Shown: in pieces, positions 29,803-38,923 of the stretch | How the letters are laid out: each line of letters opens with the position of its first letter | Numbering within the stretch: the stretch's first letter is position 1 | DNA from: Cognataquiflexum aquatile | Lineage (GTDB): Bacteria > Bacteroidota > Bacteroidia > Cytophagales > Cyclobacteriaceae | Direction of reading: 5' to 3' | Assembly: GCF_003316845.1 (NCBI RefSeq) | Contig: NZ_QMIK01000008.1 | Location: 124,001 to 188,000, forward strand | DNA: 64,000 nucleotides | The notes under the pieces: model-generated | Told to the model about the DNA's origin: nothing | Database searches by the model: none | The model's input: the letters and a program-made list of their open reading frames with translations, nothing else | Position numbers and translations under genes: made by a program

Positions 29803-30609
29803 ATGAAATTAAGAATTGGTATTATTGGATTGATCTTTTTAAGTTTTGTTTTGGATGGTTTTTCGCAGCGGTATTATGAGGAAGAACTGCTATCGACTAG
29901 AATGGAGAGAAAAGAATTGCGGCAAAAAGCCAGTGTGTCAGATGGTGCCTATGTGCTTTTTCAGGGTGGACTTCGAAAACATGAGAATTCCGAAGGCAAT
30001 GATATTTTCACCGGTGGTAATGGAGAATTCAATGGTGTAGTTGGTGTAAATTATGGTTATCGGTTAAACAATGCTTCTTTTGAAACAGGTCTGGGTTTTA
30101 TATGGCATGACCATAGAGGCAGCTATTTTCTCGAAGAGGCGGGTGAAAATTTCAGAACTTTTGGGAATTACAATTCCATATTCCTTCCACTTGTTTTAAA
30201 GTATGATGTACCAACAGGTCCATCCAAAAAATTTAGATTTGGGGCCATGGGTTCTCTCAATATTCTTCTTTATCAAACAAGAACCTGGGACCAACTGGGA
30301 AAAGACATCCAATATTTCGATTATTTTAACGATCGGGATAATTATGTGGAGTATAAGTATTATTGGGACAGGCCTAAGATATCCGGGTTTTTTAAAGCAG
30401 GGTTGTATGCGGAGTTTCAGGTATTCAAGTCTTCTTTTCTTAATCTCCAGTTTTCCAAGGCAATAACTTTAAGTCCGTTAAGGACAATCACCTATGAATG
30501 GGAATATCAGGGGCAAAAGGGAGGCTTTACAGATGAGCTAAAAATAGATGGTTATATAGTAGAAATTGCCTACAAATTGCCATTGAATCTTTTTTCAGCA
30601 ACCAAATAA
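29803..30609 (+). CDS. predicted outer-membrane beta-barrel protein, paralogue
   Basis: A 268-residue protein with a signal peptide (LDGFSQ near residue 22), a charged helical linker (about 23-45) and a single barrel-like domain. Shared features with the next gene are VNYGYRLNN, LKYDVPTGPSKKFRFGA, FKAGLYAEFQVFKSSFLNLQFSKA and a C-terminal IAYKLPLNLF. These are lineage-specific duplicates with no recognised function. It lies 45 nt upstream of its paralogue, probably in one transcript. Confidence 0.68.
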   Translation: MKLRIGIIGLIFLSFVLDGFSQRYYEEELLSTRMERKELRQKASVSDGAYVLFQGGLRKHENSEGNDIFTGGNGEFNGVVGVNYGYRLNNASFETGLGFIWHDHRGSYFLEEAGENFRTFGNYNSIFLPLVLKYDVPTGPSKKFRFGAMGSLNILLYQTRTWDQLGKDIQYFDYFNDRDNYVEYKYYWDRPKISGFFKAGLYAEFQVFKSSFLNLQFSKAITLSPLRTITYEWEYQGQKGGFTDELKIDGYIVEIAYKLPLNLFSATK

Positions 30610-30654
30610 TTTTAGATTTTGAAGGTCTCATGAGAAGTTAAAAGGAGTTCTGTT

Positions 30655-31479
30655 ATGAAGCCAAAGAGCATAGTTTTTCATTTTTTATCCTTGACTCTTT
30701 TCTTGTTTTCATGGGAAGTGGAGGCCCAATATATGTCTGAAGACCACAGGCGTGTAGCACGGTGGCACCGACAGGAACAATACCAAAAGATGAGCAGGGA
30801 AGATGGGGGTTATTTGTTTTACAATGGCGGTTGGCGGATCGAGTCAGAACCTGACAAAGTGGAAAGTTCCTATTCCAATTGGAGTGGGACGCATGGCTTA
30901 AATTATGGCTACCGCAAATCAAACCTCAGCTATGAGATCGGCCTGAATTTTATCTACCACAGCCCGGATGATTTTTTCTACATCACTGAATTGGACCATT
31001 ATGTTTATTCACCAAGTGGGATAAACAGCCTCATCGTCCCCATCGGTATCCGTTTCAATATTCCTGTCGGAGAAAAGGAAAAATTCAGGTTTGGGGCGAA
31101 TTTCGCAGTAAACTGGATTGCTATTCCTCTCGGTAAAAACAACGAATCCGGCAGGGGAGTTTATTATTGGCAAGGCGATGTGCCTGCTTCCGATAGGTTG
31201 GTTTACACTTGGGAAGCAGACAAGCAAAGAAGCAGGTTTTTCTTCAAAGCGGGAATTCATGGAGAACTTCAGTTTTTGAAATCTTCCTTTTTGATATTTC
31301 AGGTTTCCAGGGCGTTTATGCTGAATCCGGCAGTTACCTTTAATTACGAATGGACAGGCAAAGGGCAGTCGGGGAGTTTTCAGGTCGAGAGCGTCATCGA
31401 CGGACATATGTTTGAAATTACCTACAAAATCCCCTTGAAAGTGTTGGGTGCCAAATTAAATAAGCAAATTGAGCCATGA
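30655..31479 (+). CDS. predicted outer-membrane beta-barrel protein, paralogue
   Basis: A 274-residue protein with a signal peptide (WEVEAQ near residue 25), a basic/polar helix (DHRRVARWHRQEQYQKM) and a barrel-like domain. It aligns with the preceding gene along its whole length: LNYGYRKSN, IRFNIPVGEKEKFRFGA, FFKAGIHGELQFLKSSFL and FEITYKIPL. Its stop overlaps the glutaminase start (ATGA), so the two are likely translated together. Function unknown. Confidence 0.68.
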   Translation: MKPKSIVFHFLSLTLFLFSWEVEAQYMSEDHRRVARWHRQEQYQKMSREDGGYLFYNGGWRIESEPDKVESSYSNWSGTHGLNYGYRKSNLSYEIGLNFIYHSPDDFFYITELDHYVYSPSGINSLIVPIGIRFNIPVGEKEKFRFGANFAVNWIAIPLGKNNESGRGVYYWQGDVPASDRLVYTWEADKQRSRFFFKAGIHGELQFLKSSFLIFQVSRAFMLNPAVTFNYEWTGKGQSGSFQVESVIDGHMFEITYKIPLKVLGAKLNKQIEP

Positions 31480-32402
31480 ACTACCATGCAATCATTGACG
31501 ACATTTATCACGAATTAAAGGACCAGGATTTAGGAGGAAAAGTCGCTGACTATATCCCCGAATTGGCAAAAGTCAATCCCGATTATTTTGGGATTGCCTT
31601 GGTGGATCTGGAGGGGAAAGTGTATGGAGCGGGGGATTTTGAGATCCCTTTTTCTATCCAAAGTATTTCCAAAGTCCTGACCCTGACCATGGTCGCCCAT
31701 GTCTTCAAAGATAAACTTTGGTCCAGGGTCAATGTCGAACCAAGCGGCAATCCATTCAATTCCATTGCCCAATTGGAATTCGAAAAAGGAATCCCGAGAA
31801 ACCCCTTTATCAATGCCGGGGCTTTGGTCATCACCGATGCGCTCAGCACTTTGCACAAAAATCCCTTAGGTGAAATCCACGCTTTCATCAATGAAATTGT
31901 GGGAAGAACCTGCGTCCAAATCGATGAATCGGTGATGAACTCGGAGATCGCCCATTCAGAGAGGAATACAGCTTTGGCCTATTTTTTAAAAGCTTATAAC
32001 AACTTCGAAAATGACATCCAAGAAGTCATCAGGACCTATTGTGGCCAATGTGCCATCGAATTGTGTTGTGCGGACTTGGCAAGATCGTTCTCCTTTTTGG
32101 CCAATCATGGATATTCAATTTATGCCAAAAAGGAAATCCTCAGCCCGATTGATACACAAAGGATCAATGCGCTGATGTTGACTTGCGGCTTTTACGACGA
32201 GTCGGGGGAGTTTGCTTTTCGTGTTGGTCTGCCCGGCAAAAGCGGTGTCGGAGGTGGAATCGTCGCCGTGATGCCCAACAAGTTTTCAGTTGCAGTCTGG
32301 AGTCCACCGCTCAATGGCAAGGGCAATTCCCCAAAAGGAGTCAAAGCCCTGCAACTGCTGAGGGAAAAATTGAAATATTCGCTATTTGAAGAAAGAAAGT
32401 AG
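31476..32402 (+). CDS. glsA: glutaminase A
   Basis: Hydrolyses glutamine to glutamate and ammonia. The 308-residue enzyme has the serine beta-lactamase-like fold with the S-x-x-K pair S63-K66 in FSIQSISKVLTL. It also has NPFINAGALV, the RNTALAYFLKAYNNF segment, and the C-terminal GLPGKSGVGGGIVAVMP. No signal peptide, so cytoplasmic. It is coupled by an ATGA overlap to a barrel protein, an unusual neighbour for a glutaminase. A heptanucleotide array starts one base after its stop. Confidence 0.95.
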   Translation: MNYHAIIDDIYHELKDQDLGGKVADYIPELAKVNPDYFGIALVDLEGKVYGAGDFEIPFSIQSISKVLTLTMVAHVFKDKLWSRVNVEPSGNPFNSIAQLEFEKGIPRNPFINAGALVITDALSTLHKNPLGEIHAFINEIVGRTCVQIDESVMNSEIAHSERNTALAYFLKAYNNFENDIQEVIRTYCGQCAIELCCADLARSFSFLANHGYSIYAKKEILSPIDTQRINALMLTCGFYDESGEFAFRVGLPGKSGVGGGIVAVMPNKFSVAVWSPPLNGKGNSPKGVKALQLLREKLKYSLFEERK

Positions 32403-32403
32403 G

Positions 32404-32487
32404 AAGTATCAAGATTTTAGTATCAAGTATCAAGAAGGAAAGTAGAAACAAGAATTTTTGGAACTAAGTACAAGGTGGCAGGTGGCA
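32404..32487. repeat. heptanucleotide array, twelve degenerate units
   Basis: Starts one base after the glsA stop: AAGTATC, AAGATTT, TAGTATC, AAGTATC, AAGAAGG, AAAGTAG, AAACAAG, then AATTTTT, GGAACTA, AGTACAA, GGTGGCA, GGTGGCA. The 7-nt register holds while the unit sequence drifts. Confidence 0.75.
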
Positions 32488-32513
32488 GTTTCAGCATCAT
32501 TAACAACTTGAAA

Positions 32514-32637
32514 ACCTGACAACGCGAAGCAGACAACAATTACAACTACTACAACAATTAGAACCATTACTGCCAAACCTCTATATTCCACCAACAAAAT
32601 TACAACCTGACAACGCGCAACAGACAACAATTAAAAC
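32514..32637. repeat. two copies of a ~30-nt direct repeat in an AC-rich gap
   Basis: ACCTGACAACGCG plus CAGACAACAATTA occurs at 32514-32542 and again at 32605-32633 with one or two changes, 91 nt apart. The surrounding DNA is CAA/AAC-rich. No gene is seen between the glutaminase and the OmpA protein. Confidence 0.7.
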
Positions 32638-32690
32638 AATTACAACCACCACACATTGATAACCAAATAACCAATTGACCTTTCACCCAA

Positions 32691-35072
32691 TCACTTCCTC
32701 TCCAACCTGACTTCCACTCTTCGGTCAAGTTCGTTGGCAGTTTGACGAGTTCCTCGGATGACCTGACCTCCGGTTTCCAGTCGGAGTTGCTCATCTTCCA
32801 ACCCAAATTCATTTTTCAGAAAATCTGCCACGGAATTTACACGTTCTTCCGCCAGCCTCAGGTTGAAATTCACATTTCCGGTATTGTCTGCAAACCCTGT
32901 TACCACCAGAAGATACCCTTCATTGTTTTTCATAAACTGTCCCAAGCGGCTTAATTTTTCGGTTTCTGAGGCATCAGGGATTCTTTGATTCAGCTTAAAA
33001 TAGACGATTTCCTTGGATTTGAATAGCGGTACTTTGGGTTCTTCATTGGATAGCGAGTCAACGGGGATTTCTAAAGCCATTGATGCTGAATCTCCCTCCG
33101 AAGTTATTCCGCGTAAATCCACCCCAATCATGGCGGAAGAAATTGCCAAGATTGCTTCTTGGTTTTGGAGAAATGCCTGTGCAACCGCTGCCGAGTCGAT
33201 GGGAGTATTGTCATTATCTCTGTTGTCTGACAAAGCCACCACCGTGGCTACTCCTCCAGCCGCAGCAAAAGGCCACCACCATCTTTTTCGTCTTTGTCCA
33301 TCCTCTTGGGCAGGGACATTTTGGCTTGTTTCTTTTTGGATGGTACGTGTATTTTCAATGTATTGGGGTTTTTGCTTTTTGGGTTTATTGGCTTTTTGGT
33401 AGTCACTATACTCCCTCAAAATCCTGTCCCGCTCGGACTTCAGGTATTTGTTTTCCTCTTCCACTTGGATCCTTCTTGCCTCAGAGAGAGTTTCTTGATT
33501 TGATGCTGCCATGGACATCGGGGCTGCCTGGTTATCGGTGTTTTCCCCGTTTTCCTGTGTATTGGTTTTTGTGGATGAAGAAGCAAGATCCTTTTTTTCC
33601 GAACTCAAGGCTGACTCACGGAAAACAGAATCTGAAACTGCGACCTGCCTTTGAAAAACACTATCCATATTTGGGAAAACCAAAACCCTTTGCTCCAAAG
33701 GAAGATTTCTTTTGAGCTCTGCTATCGAGTCAATTTCCTGAAAAAGTTCCTGCTGCCTGCGGTAAAGGCTGTCCATACTGTATCTGATATTGAATCTGGC
33801 TTTTTCTGAAGCAAGCAATAAATCCTGCTTTTCTTTTGGATCCAGCCTAGAATCCTTCTCAAGGTTTTCATATTGGCTGTCAAAAGTCCGGGAAAGATCC
33901 AAAAGCCTTCTTTCTGTTGTTTTTCCTTCAATGATCCGGGTTTCTCTTTTTTGGATTTCCTGCTCGAATGCCAGGATTTTGGTGGCATAAGCCAAACTGT
34001 CCAACCTTTCTGCTTCGATCAATTGGAAAGTATAATTAAAATTATTGGTGATTTTGACTTGTCTTTCAGGCAATGAATCAAGTTTGTTTTCCGGTTGAAA
34101 TTTTGAGGTTTCTTTTTGGTTTATAGGACTATATGGATGATAAGAGCTCAGTCTTGGTGCTTTAAAAGTCTTTTTGCTTGCCCCGAAATTGAATTTCAAA
34201 CCGATCCCATGGTAAATGATCCAATCCTTGGCACCGTCAGGATGGCCGCGATAGGGGCTTTCAGGATCAATTACATTTGTCCCCGGTTTGGCTGCATAAG
34301 CCTGAAAATCATTGTCATATTTCATCCTGTACCTGCCGCTGACATCGTCAAGGAAATCAGTGAAAGTGTGTAGAAAATCACTTTGGGCAAAAAATTCCAT
34401 CTTTTGTCCCAATCGGACACGGAATCCCAATCCAAAATTAGCATGCCATGAATCAAGGTCGTAGCCATTGATCAACTCGGTATTCCAATCCGGAAGGTTT
34501 GTCTCATAAATCCCATCATGGATTATTCCAGGTAAATTCTGGTCATAGCGTTGGCCGTCACCATCCAAAAGATCTCCTTTTACCTCAAAATGGATATATC
34601 CCAATCCGAGAGTAAAATAGGGGGCAATCAATGAATTGGCAGAAAGTAGCCTGTCATTGTCTGATTTGAAAACAAATGAAAGCCCAAGATCACGGGTATG
34701 GTTTTGAAAATTCAATCCCCGGGCAAAGTTGGGGTTCTCTAGGTACAGATCCCCGTCACGTTGGATATACCTGTCACTCATCCCAAAATGGTAATTACCA
34801 AAGTTCAGCATGAGTCCAATGGTCTGATTCAGCTGCTTCTCCAAAAATATCTTATAGGAAGGCCGGTCAGCATAGTTTTCATTAAAGTAAAACAAATGCC
34901 TGTTTGCATCCCAATTATGCAGCCCGTCGAGCCTGTAAGGAGTGAGGTCACCATAATAATTCGTGAATCCGCCGCTTGCCCCGATTCTCCACTGAAATTC
35001 CTTTTGCTGGGAATATGCTCTCTCAAAAATGCAAATGAGGCCAAGTAAAAAAAGAACGGTTCTTTTTTTCAT
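32691..35072 (-). CDS. large OmpA-family outer-membrane protein
   Basis: A 793-residue protein. It has a signal peptide (ERAYSQQ near residue 22), an N-terminal barrel-like domain (about 25-310, FTNYYGDLTPYRL onwards) and a long charged helical or coiled-coil region (about 340-570). A Trp/Gly-rich hydrophobic segment follows (RWWWPFAAAGGVATVVAL, about 590-610). The C-terminal OmpA peptidoglycan-binding domain (about 680-790) has LRLAEERVNSVADFL and LDRRVEVRLERK. The OmpA domain should tether it to the cell wall. It starts 2 nt after the upstream gene's stop, so the two form an operon. Confidence 0.82.
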   Translation of the reverse strand: MKKRTVLFLLGLICIFERAYSQQKEFQWRIGASGGFTNYYGDLTPYRLDGLHNWDANRHLFYFNENYADRPSYKIFLEKQLNQTIGLMLNFGNYHFGMSDRYIQRDGDLYLENPNFARGLNFQNHTRDLGLSFVFKSDNDRLLSANSLIAPYFTLGLGYIHFEVKGDLLDGDGQRYDQNLPGIIHDGIYETNLPDWNTELINGYDLDSWHANFGLGFRVRLGQKMEFFAQSDFLHTFTDFLDDVSGRYRMKYDNDFQAYAAKPGTNVIDPESPYRGHPDGAKDWIIYHGIGLKFNFGASKKTFKAPRLSSYHPYSPINQKETSKFQPENKLDSLPERQVKITNNFNYTFQLIEAERLDSLAYATKILAFEQEIQKRETRIIEGKTTERRLLDLSRTFDSQYENLEKDSRLDPKEKQDLLLASEKARFNIRYSMDSLYRRQQELFQEIDSIAELKRNLPLEQRVLVFPNMDSVFQRQVAVSDSVFRESALSSEKKDLASSSTKTNTQENGENTDNQAAPMSMAASNQETLSEARRIQVEEENKYLKSERDRILREYSDYQKANKPKKQKPQYIENTRTIQKETSQNVPAQEDGQRRKRWWWPFAAAGGVATVVALSDNRDNDNTPIDSAAVAQAFLQNQEAILAISSAMIGVDLRGITSEGDSASMALEIPVDSLSNEEPKVPLFKSKEIVYFKLNQRIPDASETEKLSRLGQFMKNNEGYLLVVTGFADNTGNVNFNLRLAEERVNSVADFLKNEFGLEDEQLRLETGGQVIRGTRQTANELDRRVEVRLERK

Positions 35073-35074
35073 CC

Positions 35075-36238
35075 TTACCGTAATTTATTGAGTCCCATCC
35101 AAAGGTTAAATTCCAAGCTGATTCCTGTAAAGAACTGCACATAATCGTGGCTGATTCCGGTATTGATTTCTTCGTGGTTGACCAAAACAGCCCCAACATT
35201 GAACCGCATAATCCTAAAAAATTTATAGCCAAGACCGGCATACATCGGTACCCCAATAAATTGTCCGGTGATTTTGTCTCCTTGTTTTGTCTCAAAGTTT
35301 TGGATAAATACACCTGCAGAAAAGGAGGTATTCCCAAGGAACTTGGTGAATGTTCTGTTGCCCAAAGGAAAGGAAACTCCCGTGTAAAACCCATGTAGAT
35401 ATTGGGTATCGGGCAAGTACCTTTTGAAAGGAATAGTCGCATATCCAAAATTCAAAGGCAAGGTTGAAGGTTTCTTTTCAGTCGGGAAACTATCTATCCT
35501 CCTGATTTCGACCAAGGTCAGCAAGCTGTTGTCTACAAATTGATCCGATTCGTTTTGGGCTGCTGCAATAAGTTCATTGATGTATTGGTTGGCATACACC
35601 GCTTTGTCGTTGTCTTCTTTGGTTTTGCCGGTGATGTTAAACCTTGCTTTCCTCAGCTTCAGGCGGTCTCTCTGTTCCAGTTTTTGGCGGAATATTCCGC
35701 TAAATCCTTTGAATTCTTTTCCTAAATAATGCCGGTAATCTTCCAAGGCATCGATCACGATCTGATCCATCTGGGCCATCATGACCTGGTTTGGGTGGTT
35801 GGCTCGGATACCTTTGGAGGAAACTTCAAGATTGGCCCTGATGTAGGATTCAAGGTTATTGTTGATGGATCTTTTTATGGCTTCAAGCTGGACAGGTTCT
35901 GCTTTTTTGAAAAAGTTGAACTTAAAGAGGTAATTTTCATTACTTCTCAATGGGTCAGAGACGAATAATTCAAATTGGGAAATTTCAAAATTAAATGGTT
36001 TTTCCCAGGAATAGGTTTTTTCTATGTTGGAGGATTTTCCTCCCCTCAGCACCCTGACTTCTACCAGTTCAATATTCTTAGGCAAAGTGCCTTTTACAAA
36101 GAAAATATCCTCAGAAGGCATCGGCATGTTGCCATTGATTTCATTGGTAAGAATATCGTAATTGACTATTTTGATTTGTGCAGCTACTTCATATGAAAAG
36201 AGTATCAGACAAAGAAAACAAATAAAAATCCGGTTCAT
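35075..36238 (-). CDS. secreted protein of unknown function, operon partner of the OmpA protein
   Basis: A 387-residue protein with a signal peptide (SYEVAAQ near residue 22). The N-terminal half is mixed and Lys/Arg-rich (KLEQRDRLKLRKARF near the middle). The last about 140 residues look like a small beta barrel or sheet (FYTGVSFPLGNRTF, PMYAGLGYKFFRIMRFNVGAVL, ending EFNLWMGLNKLR). I do not recognise the family. An ATG 12 nt upstream is also possible. It is 2 nt from the OmpA gene, so a shared envelope role is likely. Confidence 0.6.
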   Translation of the reverse strand: MNRIFICFLCLILFSYEVAAQIKIVNYDILTNEINGNMPMPSEDIFFVKGTLPKNIELVEVRVLRGGKSSNIEKTYSWEKPFNFEISQFELFVSDPLRSNENYLFKFNFFKKAEPVQLEAIKRSINNNLESYIRANLEVSSKGIRANHPNQVMMAQMDQIVIDALEDYRHYLGKEFKGFSGIFRQKLEQRDRLKLRKARFNITGKTKEDNDKAVYANQYINELIAAAQNESDQFVDNSLLTLVEIRRIDSFPTEKKPSTLPLNFGYATIPFKRYLPDTQYLHGFYTGVSFPLGNRTFTKFLGNTSFSAGVFIQNFETKQGDKITGQFIGVPMYAGLGYKFFRIMRFNVGAVLVNHEEINTGISHDYVQFFTGISLEFNLWMGLNKLR

Positions 36239-36396
36239 TATTGTGCGCATTTTGAAAGATGTTGGCGTGGAATATCGGTTGATTTTTTTCTAAAATCAAA
36301 AAAATAAAAAAGTTTAAAGTTCAAGAATAAAAAGTCAAATCCGGTGGTTTGCCAATATTTGATAGTGTAGGTTTCAGGTCGTAAAATCCTGCTTTC

Positions 36397-36690
36397 CTAC
36401 TTGAATTTAGCCGTTTTTTCTTCCATGGTTACATCAGCCGCTTTTCTGACCTGCATCCGGTAATATACCAATACTTCATCCGCACCGGCTGCCAATACGG
36501 CCTCTTGCGCTTCCAAAGCTATCGCCATCAGTTTGTCTTGAGGGCCTTCCATGACAGTTTCAAATGGGGTGACTTCATATTTGACGCCTGATTTTTGGAT
36601 GACTTCAATGGCTTTGTCCACCAAAGCATAACTGTCAAGGGTTTTGCTTTTTGGGACGATCTGGATTCCGAGGTTGATGGATTTGGACAT
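36397..36690 (-). CDS. thiamine-binding protein, MTH1187/YkoF family
   Basis: A 97-residue ferredoxin-fold protein. It begins MSKSINLGIQIVPKSK and has the family segment VTPFETVMEGPQDKLM. It is a small cytoplasmic protein of the Thiamine_BP/DUF77 type; members bind thiamine or its HMP moiety. No thiamine synthesis or transport gene and no TPP riboswitch was seen nearby. A heptanucleotide array lies directly upstream, 5 nt from the start codon. Confidence 0.85.
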   Translation of the reverse strand: MSKSINLGIQIVPKSKTLDSYALVDKAIEVIQKSGVKYEVTPFETVMEGPQDKLMAIALEAQEAVLAAGADEVLVYYRMQVRKAADVTMEEKTAKFK

Positions 36691-36694
36691 GGTT

Positions 36695-36813
36695 GAGATG
36701 TGAGATGTGAGAAATGAGATGTGAGATGTGAGACTTGAGATTTGAGACAGAAGCGAGAGACAATAAGCGAGAACTTTGTACTAAGAACCAAGTACAAAGT
36801 ACCAAGAAACAAG
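36695..36813. repeat. heptanucleotide array, seventeen units
   Basis: In exact 7-nt register: GAGATGT, GAGATGT, GAGAAAT, GAGATGT, GAGATGT, GAGACTT, GAGATTT, GAGACAG, AAGCGAG, AGACAAT, AAGCGAG, AACTTTG, TACTAAG, AACCAAG, TACAAAG, TACCAAG, AAACAAG. Three unit types follow one another without losing register. This is the longest array in the window. Confidence 0.88.
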
Positions 36814-36869
36814 ACTAGAATCTAAAATGAAACTCTTCGACTTTGTTCAGGGATTGAGCTTGGCAACAG

Positions 36870-36910
36870 TTAACCAAATAACCATTAACCAATAACCAAA
36901 TAACCAACTA
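36870..36910. repeat. 7/8-nt array abutting the SGNH hydrolase stop
   Basis: TTAACCA, AATAACC, ATTAACC, AATAACC, AAATAACC, then AACTA containing the complement of the SGNH hydrolase stop codon (36908-36910). Mostly 7-nt steps, one 8-nt step. Confidence 0.7.
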
Positions 36911-37573
36911 CCTCAAGTGCCCCTTCACCGCTTTCTTCCAGATTTTGTAGCCTTTGGCATTCATGTGGAGACGGTCTTCGACAAATAATTCTTCTTTTGG
37001 ACTTCCGGACTTGTCAAGCATTGGTGTCCAAACATCGATGTAAGTTACCTTTTCCTTGTTTTGGGCCAGCATCCTGACTTCCTCATTGAGGGCCATCATT
37101 TGACCTCTTTTCTCCCAACGACTTGGACTTGGCTTGGTTCCGATAAAATAAAATTCTGTTTCCGGAAATTTTGTGCTTACTCTTTCCATCAGTACTGCAT
37201 ATTCGCTGAGCACCTGCCTGACAGGTTTGCCGGCATTGATGTCATTCTCTCCCACATAGATAAAGATTTTTTTGGGTTCAAAATTGATGACCAGTTCATC
37301 AAGGTAAAGCAAAAGGTCATCGGTCTGCGATCCTCCAAATCCGGTATTGACGATTTTCGATTTTGGAAAGTCTTTTTCCAATGTTTTCCAAAAGCGGATA
37401 CTGGAGCTTCCGGTAAAGACAATTCCGCCTCTATAAGTTGGGAGATCTGCGTATTTCGCTACCAAAGCAGCGACTTCACCTGCGAATCTATTTTCCTGTG
37501 CTTGGAGATTTTGCAAACTGGAGGTGAAAAAGAATACTAGCAGAAGGATCTTTGTACCAAAAGGATTTTTCAT
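36908..37573 (-). CDS. secreted SGNH/GDSL hydrolase
   Basis: A 221-residue protein with a signal peptide (SLQNLQAQE near residue 26) and the SGNH blocks. Block I is FTGSSSIRFW with the nucleophile serine about S57, block II NTGFGGSQTDD, block III YVGENDINAG, and block V DRLHMNAKGY with the Asp/His dyad. The aspartate of the usual GDS motif is replaced (GSSS), as in the platelet-activating-factor acetylhydrolase-like branch. Probable esterase or acyl hydrolase of the periplasm or surface; substrate unknown. Confidence 0.88.
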   Translation of the reverse strand: MKNPFGTKILLLVFFFTSSLQNLQAQENRFAGEVAALVAKYADLPTYRGGIVFTGSSSIRFWKTLEKDFPKSKIVNTGFGGSQTDDLLLYLDELVINFEPKKIFIYVGENDINAGKPVRQVLSEYAVLMERVSTKFPETEFYFIGTKPSPSRWEKRGQMMALNEEVRMLAQNKEKVTYIDVWTPMLDKSGSPKEELFVEDRLHMNAKGYKIWKKAVKGHLR

Positions 37574-37791
37574 ATTCTGTGTTTTGAATAATTGCTTGAA
37601 AGTTATGATGTGCCAATTTCGGACAAAAAATGAACACTTTTCTAAAGTTTTCCAGATTCGGACAGAATAATGGAAGCCATTACCTCCCCGTGGTTTGAGA
37701 GATTTTTTTACCCAAATCTTGTTTCTAAACCTTATTTCCCTGATTCCATCCCATTTTTATCAAGTGAAACCAAAAACTCCATACTTTCGCA

Positions 37792-37799
37792 GGTTCTAG
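37792..37799 (+). promoter_or_regulatory. -7 promoter box for the DUF4407 gene
   Basis: TACTTTCG, one base from TAnnTTTG, 47 nt upstream of the ATG chosen for the DUF4407 gene. It supports the shorter start, because the longer reading frame would begin upstream of this promoter. Confidence 0.4.
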
Positions 37800-37846
37800 T
37801 TCGTTTTTTGTTAGCAGTTTTGTATTCCAAGCAATCCCATCCGATT

Positions 37847-38878
37847 ATGAATAAAATCACCAAATTCTTTTGGTTCTGTTCCGGTGCGTATGCGCCCCTG
37901 TTGACCAAAACCCCGACCGAAACACACAAATATGTCGGCATCGGCGGAACTGTATTTTTTACAGGACTTTTGGCAGCGATTTCTGCGGGATATGCGCTCT
38001 ATACGGTATTTGAATCTCCCTGGTACGCTATCGGGTTTGGGTTGGTTTGGGGTTTGATGATTTTCAACTTGGACAGGTTTATCGTGGCAAGTATGCGCAA
38101 GCGCAACAATGCTTGGGCAGAATGGAAAATGGCCATTCCGAGATTGGTTTTCGCAGTGCTGTTAGCTATTGTTATATCCAGACCATTGGAGCTTAAGATT
38201 TTCGAAAGGGAAATCAACAGGAAATTGGATGAGAAAAAAACTGCCATGATCGCCCAAAGCAAGGAAGCTTTGAAAGCTGGATTTTCTGAAATCAATGGAT
38301 TGGAAGCCAAGAAAGACAGTTTGAAATCAGAAGTTGCTGATGCGACAGCTTTCAGAGACAAAGTCCAGCAGGAATATGATTTCGAGCGCTTCGGTACCAA
38401 AACCGACGGAACCAGCGGGATAGTGGGATTGGGGAGCAATGCCAAGAAAAAAGAACAGCAACTTGACGTAGCGCAAAAAGACTTGGAAGCACTTCGTGCC
38501 GGCCATCAGGTTAGGATGGATACTTTGGATTCTGAAATCAAAAAACTGACTGCTTTGAGGCAAGCGGAGTTTGACAAGATCCAACCCAATATCGACGGAT
38601 TTGATGGATTGGCAGCGAGATTGGATTCTTTGGAGATTTTGACTAAAGAGAGCAATGCCATGTTTTGGGCCAATATCATGATCATGCTGCTTTTTGTGGC
38701 AGTGGAGACCGCACCGATTTTTGTCAAATTGATATCTCCTAGAGGACCTTATGACGAATTGTTGGACTTGGCAGAATTGAGGGTTCAGGTATATGCCAAT
38801 GAACAAACTGTCAAAACCCGGGAAAAAAGCGAACAGAATATTCAGGTATTCAGAACAGCAAATGGGGTAAGGGTGTGA
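37847..38878 (+). CDS. DUF4407 family membrane protein
   Basis: A 343-residue protein: two N-terminal transmembrane helices (about 25-75), a third near 105-125, a long charged coiled coil (about 130-260, LDEKKTAMIAQSKEALK onwards), and a fourth helix near 285-305 (MFWANIMIMLLFVAVETAPIFVK). This matches DUF4407, a Bacteroidota family of unknown role. The open frame extends 59 codons upstream. The internal ATG is preferred because the conserved family start (MNKITKFFWFCSGA) lies there. The 37574-37846 gap holds only the promoter candidate. Confidence 0.85.
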   Translation: MNKITKFFWFCSGAYAPLLTKTPTETHKYVGIGGTVFFTGLLAAISAGYALYTVFESPWYAIGFGLVWGLMIFNLDRFIVASMRKRNNAWAEWKMAIPRLVFAVLLAIVISRPLELKIFEREINRKLDEKKTAMIAQSKEALKAGFSEINGLEAKKDSLKSEVADATAFRDKVQQEYDFERFGTKTDGTSGIVGLGSNAKKKEQQLDVAQKDLEALRAGHQVRMDTLDSEIKKLTALRQAEFDKIQPNIDGFDGLAARLDSLEILTKESNAMFWANIMIMLLFVAVETAPIFVKLISPRGPYDELLDLAELRVQVYANEQTVKTREKSEQNIQVFRTANGVRV

Positions 38879-38923
38879 TTTGAATGCGTTTATCGTTACC
38901 CACTTCTTTGCTGGTAACTCAAT

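Noticed and set aside
36238-36250. Upstream ATG (MRTIM) as start of the OmpA operon's first gene
   Set aside because: It would add four residues before an otherwise normal signal peptide; either start is possible but the inner ATG is more typical.
37670-37846. 59-codon N-terminal extension of the DUF4407 protein
   Set aside because: Sequence is unlike the family, and a -7 box lies inside it, so translation probably begins at 37847.
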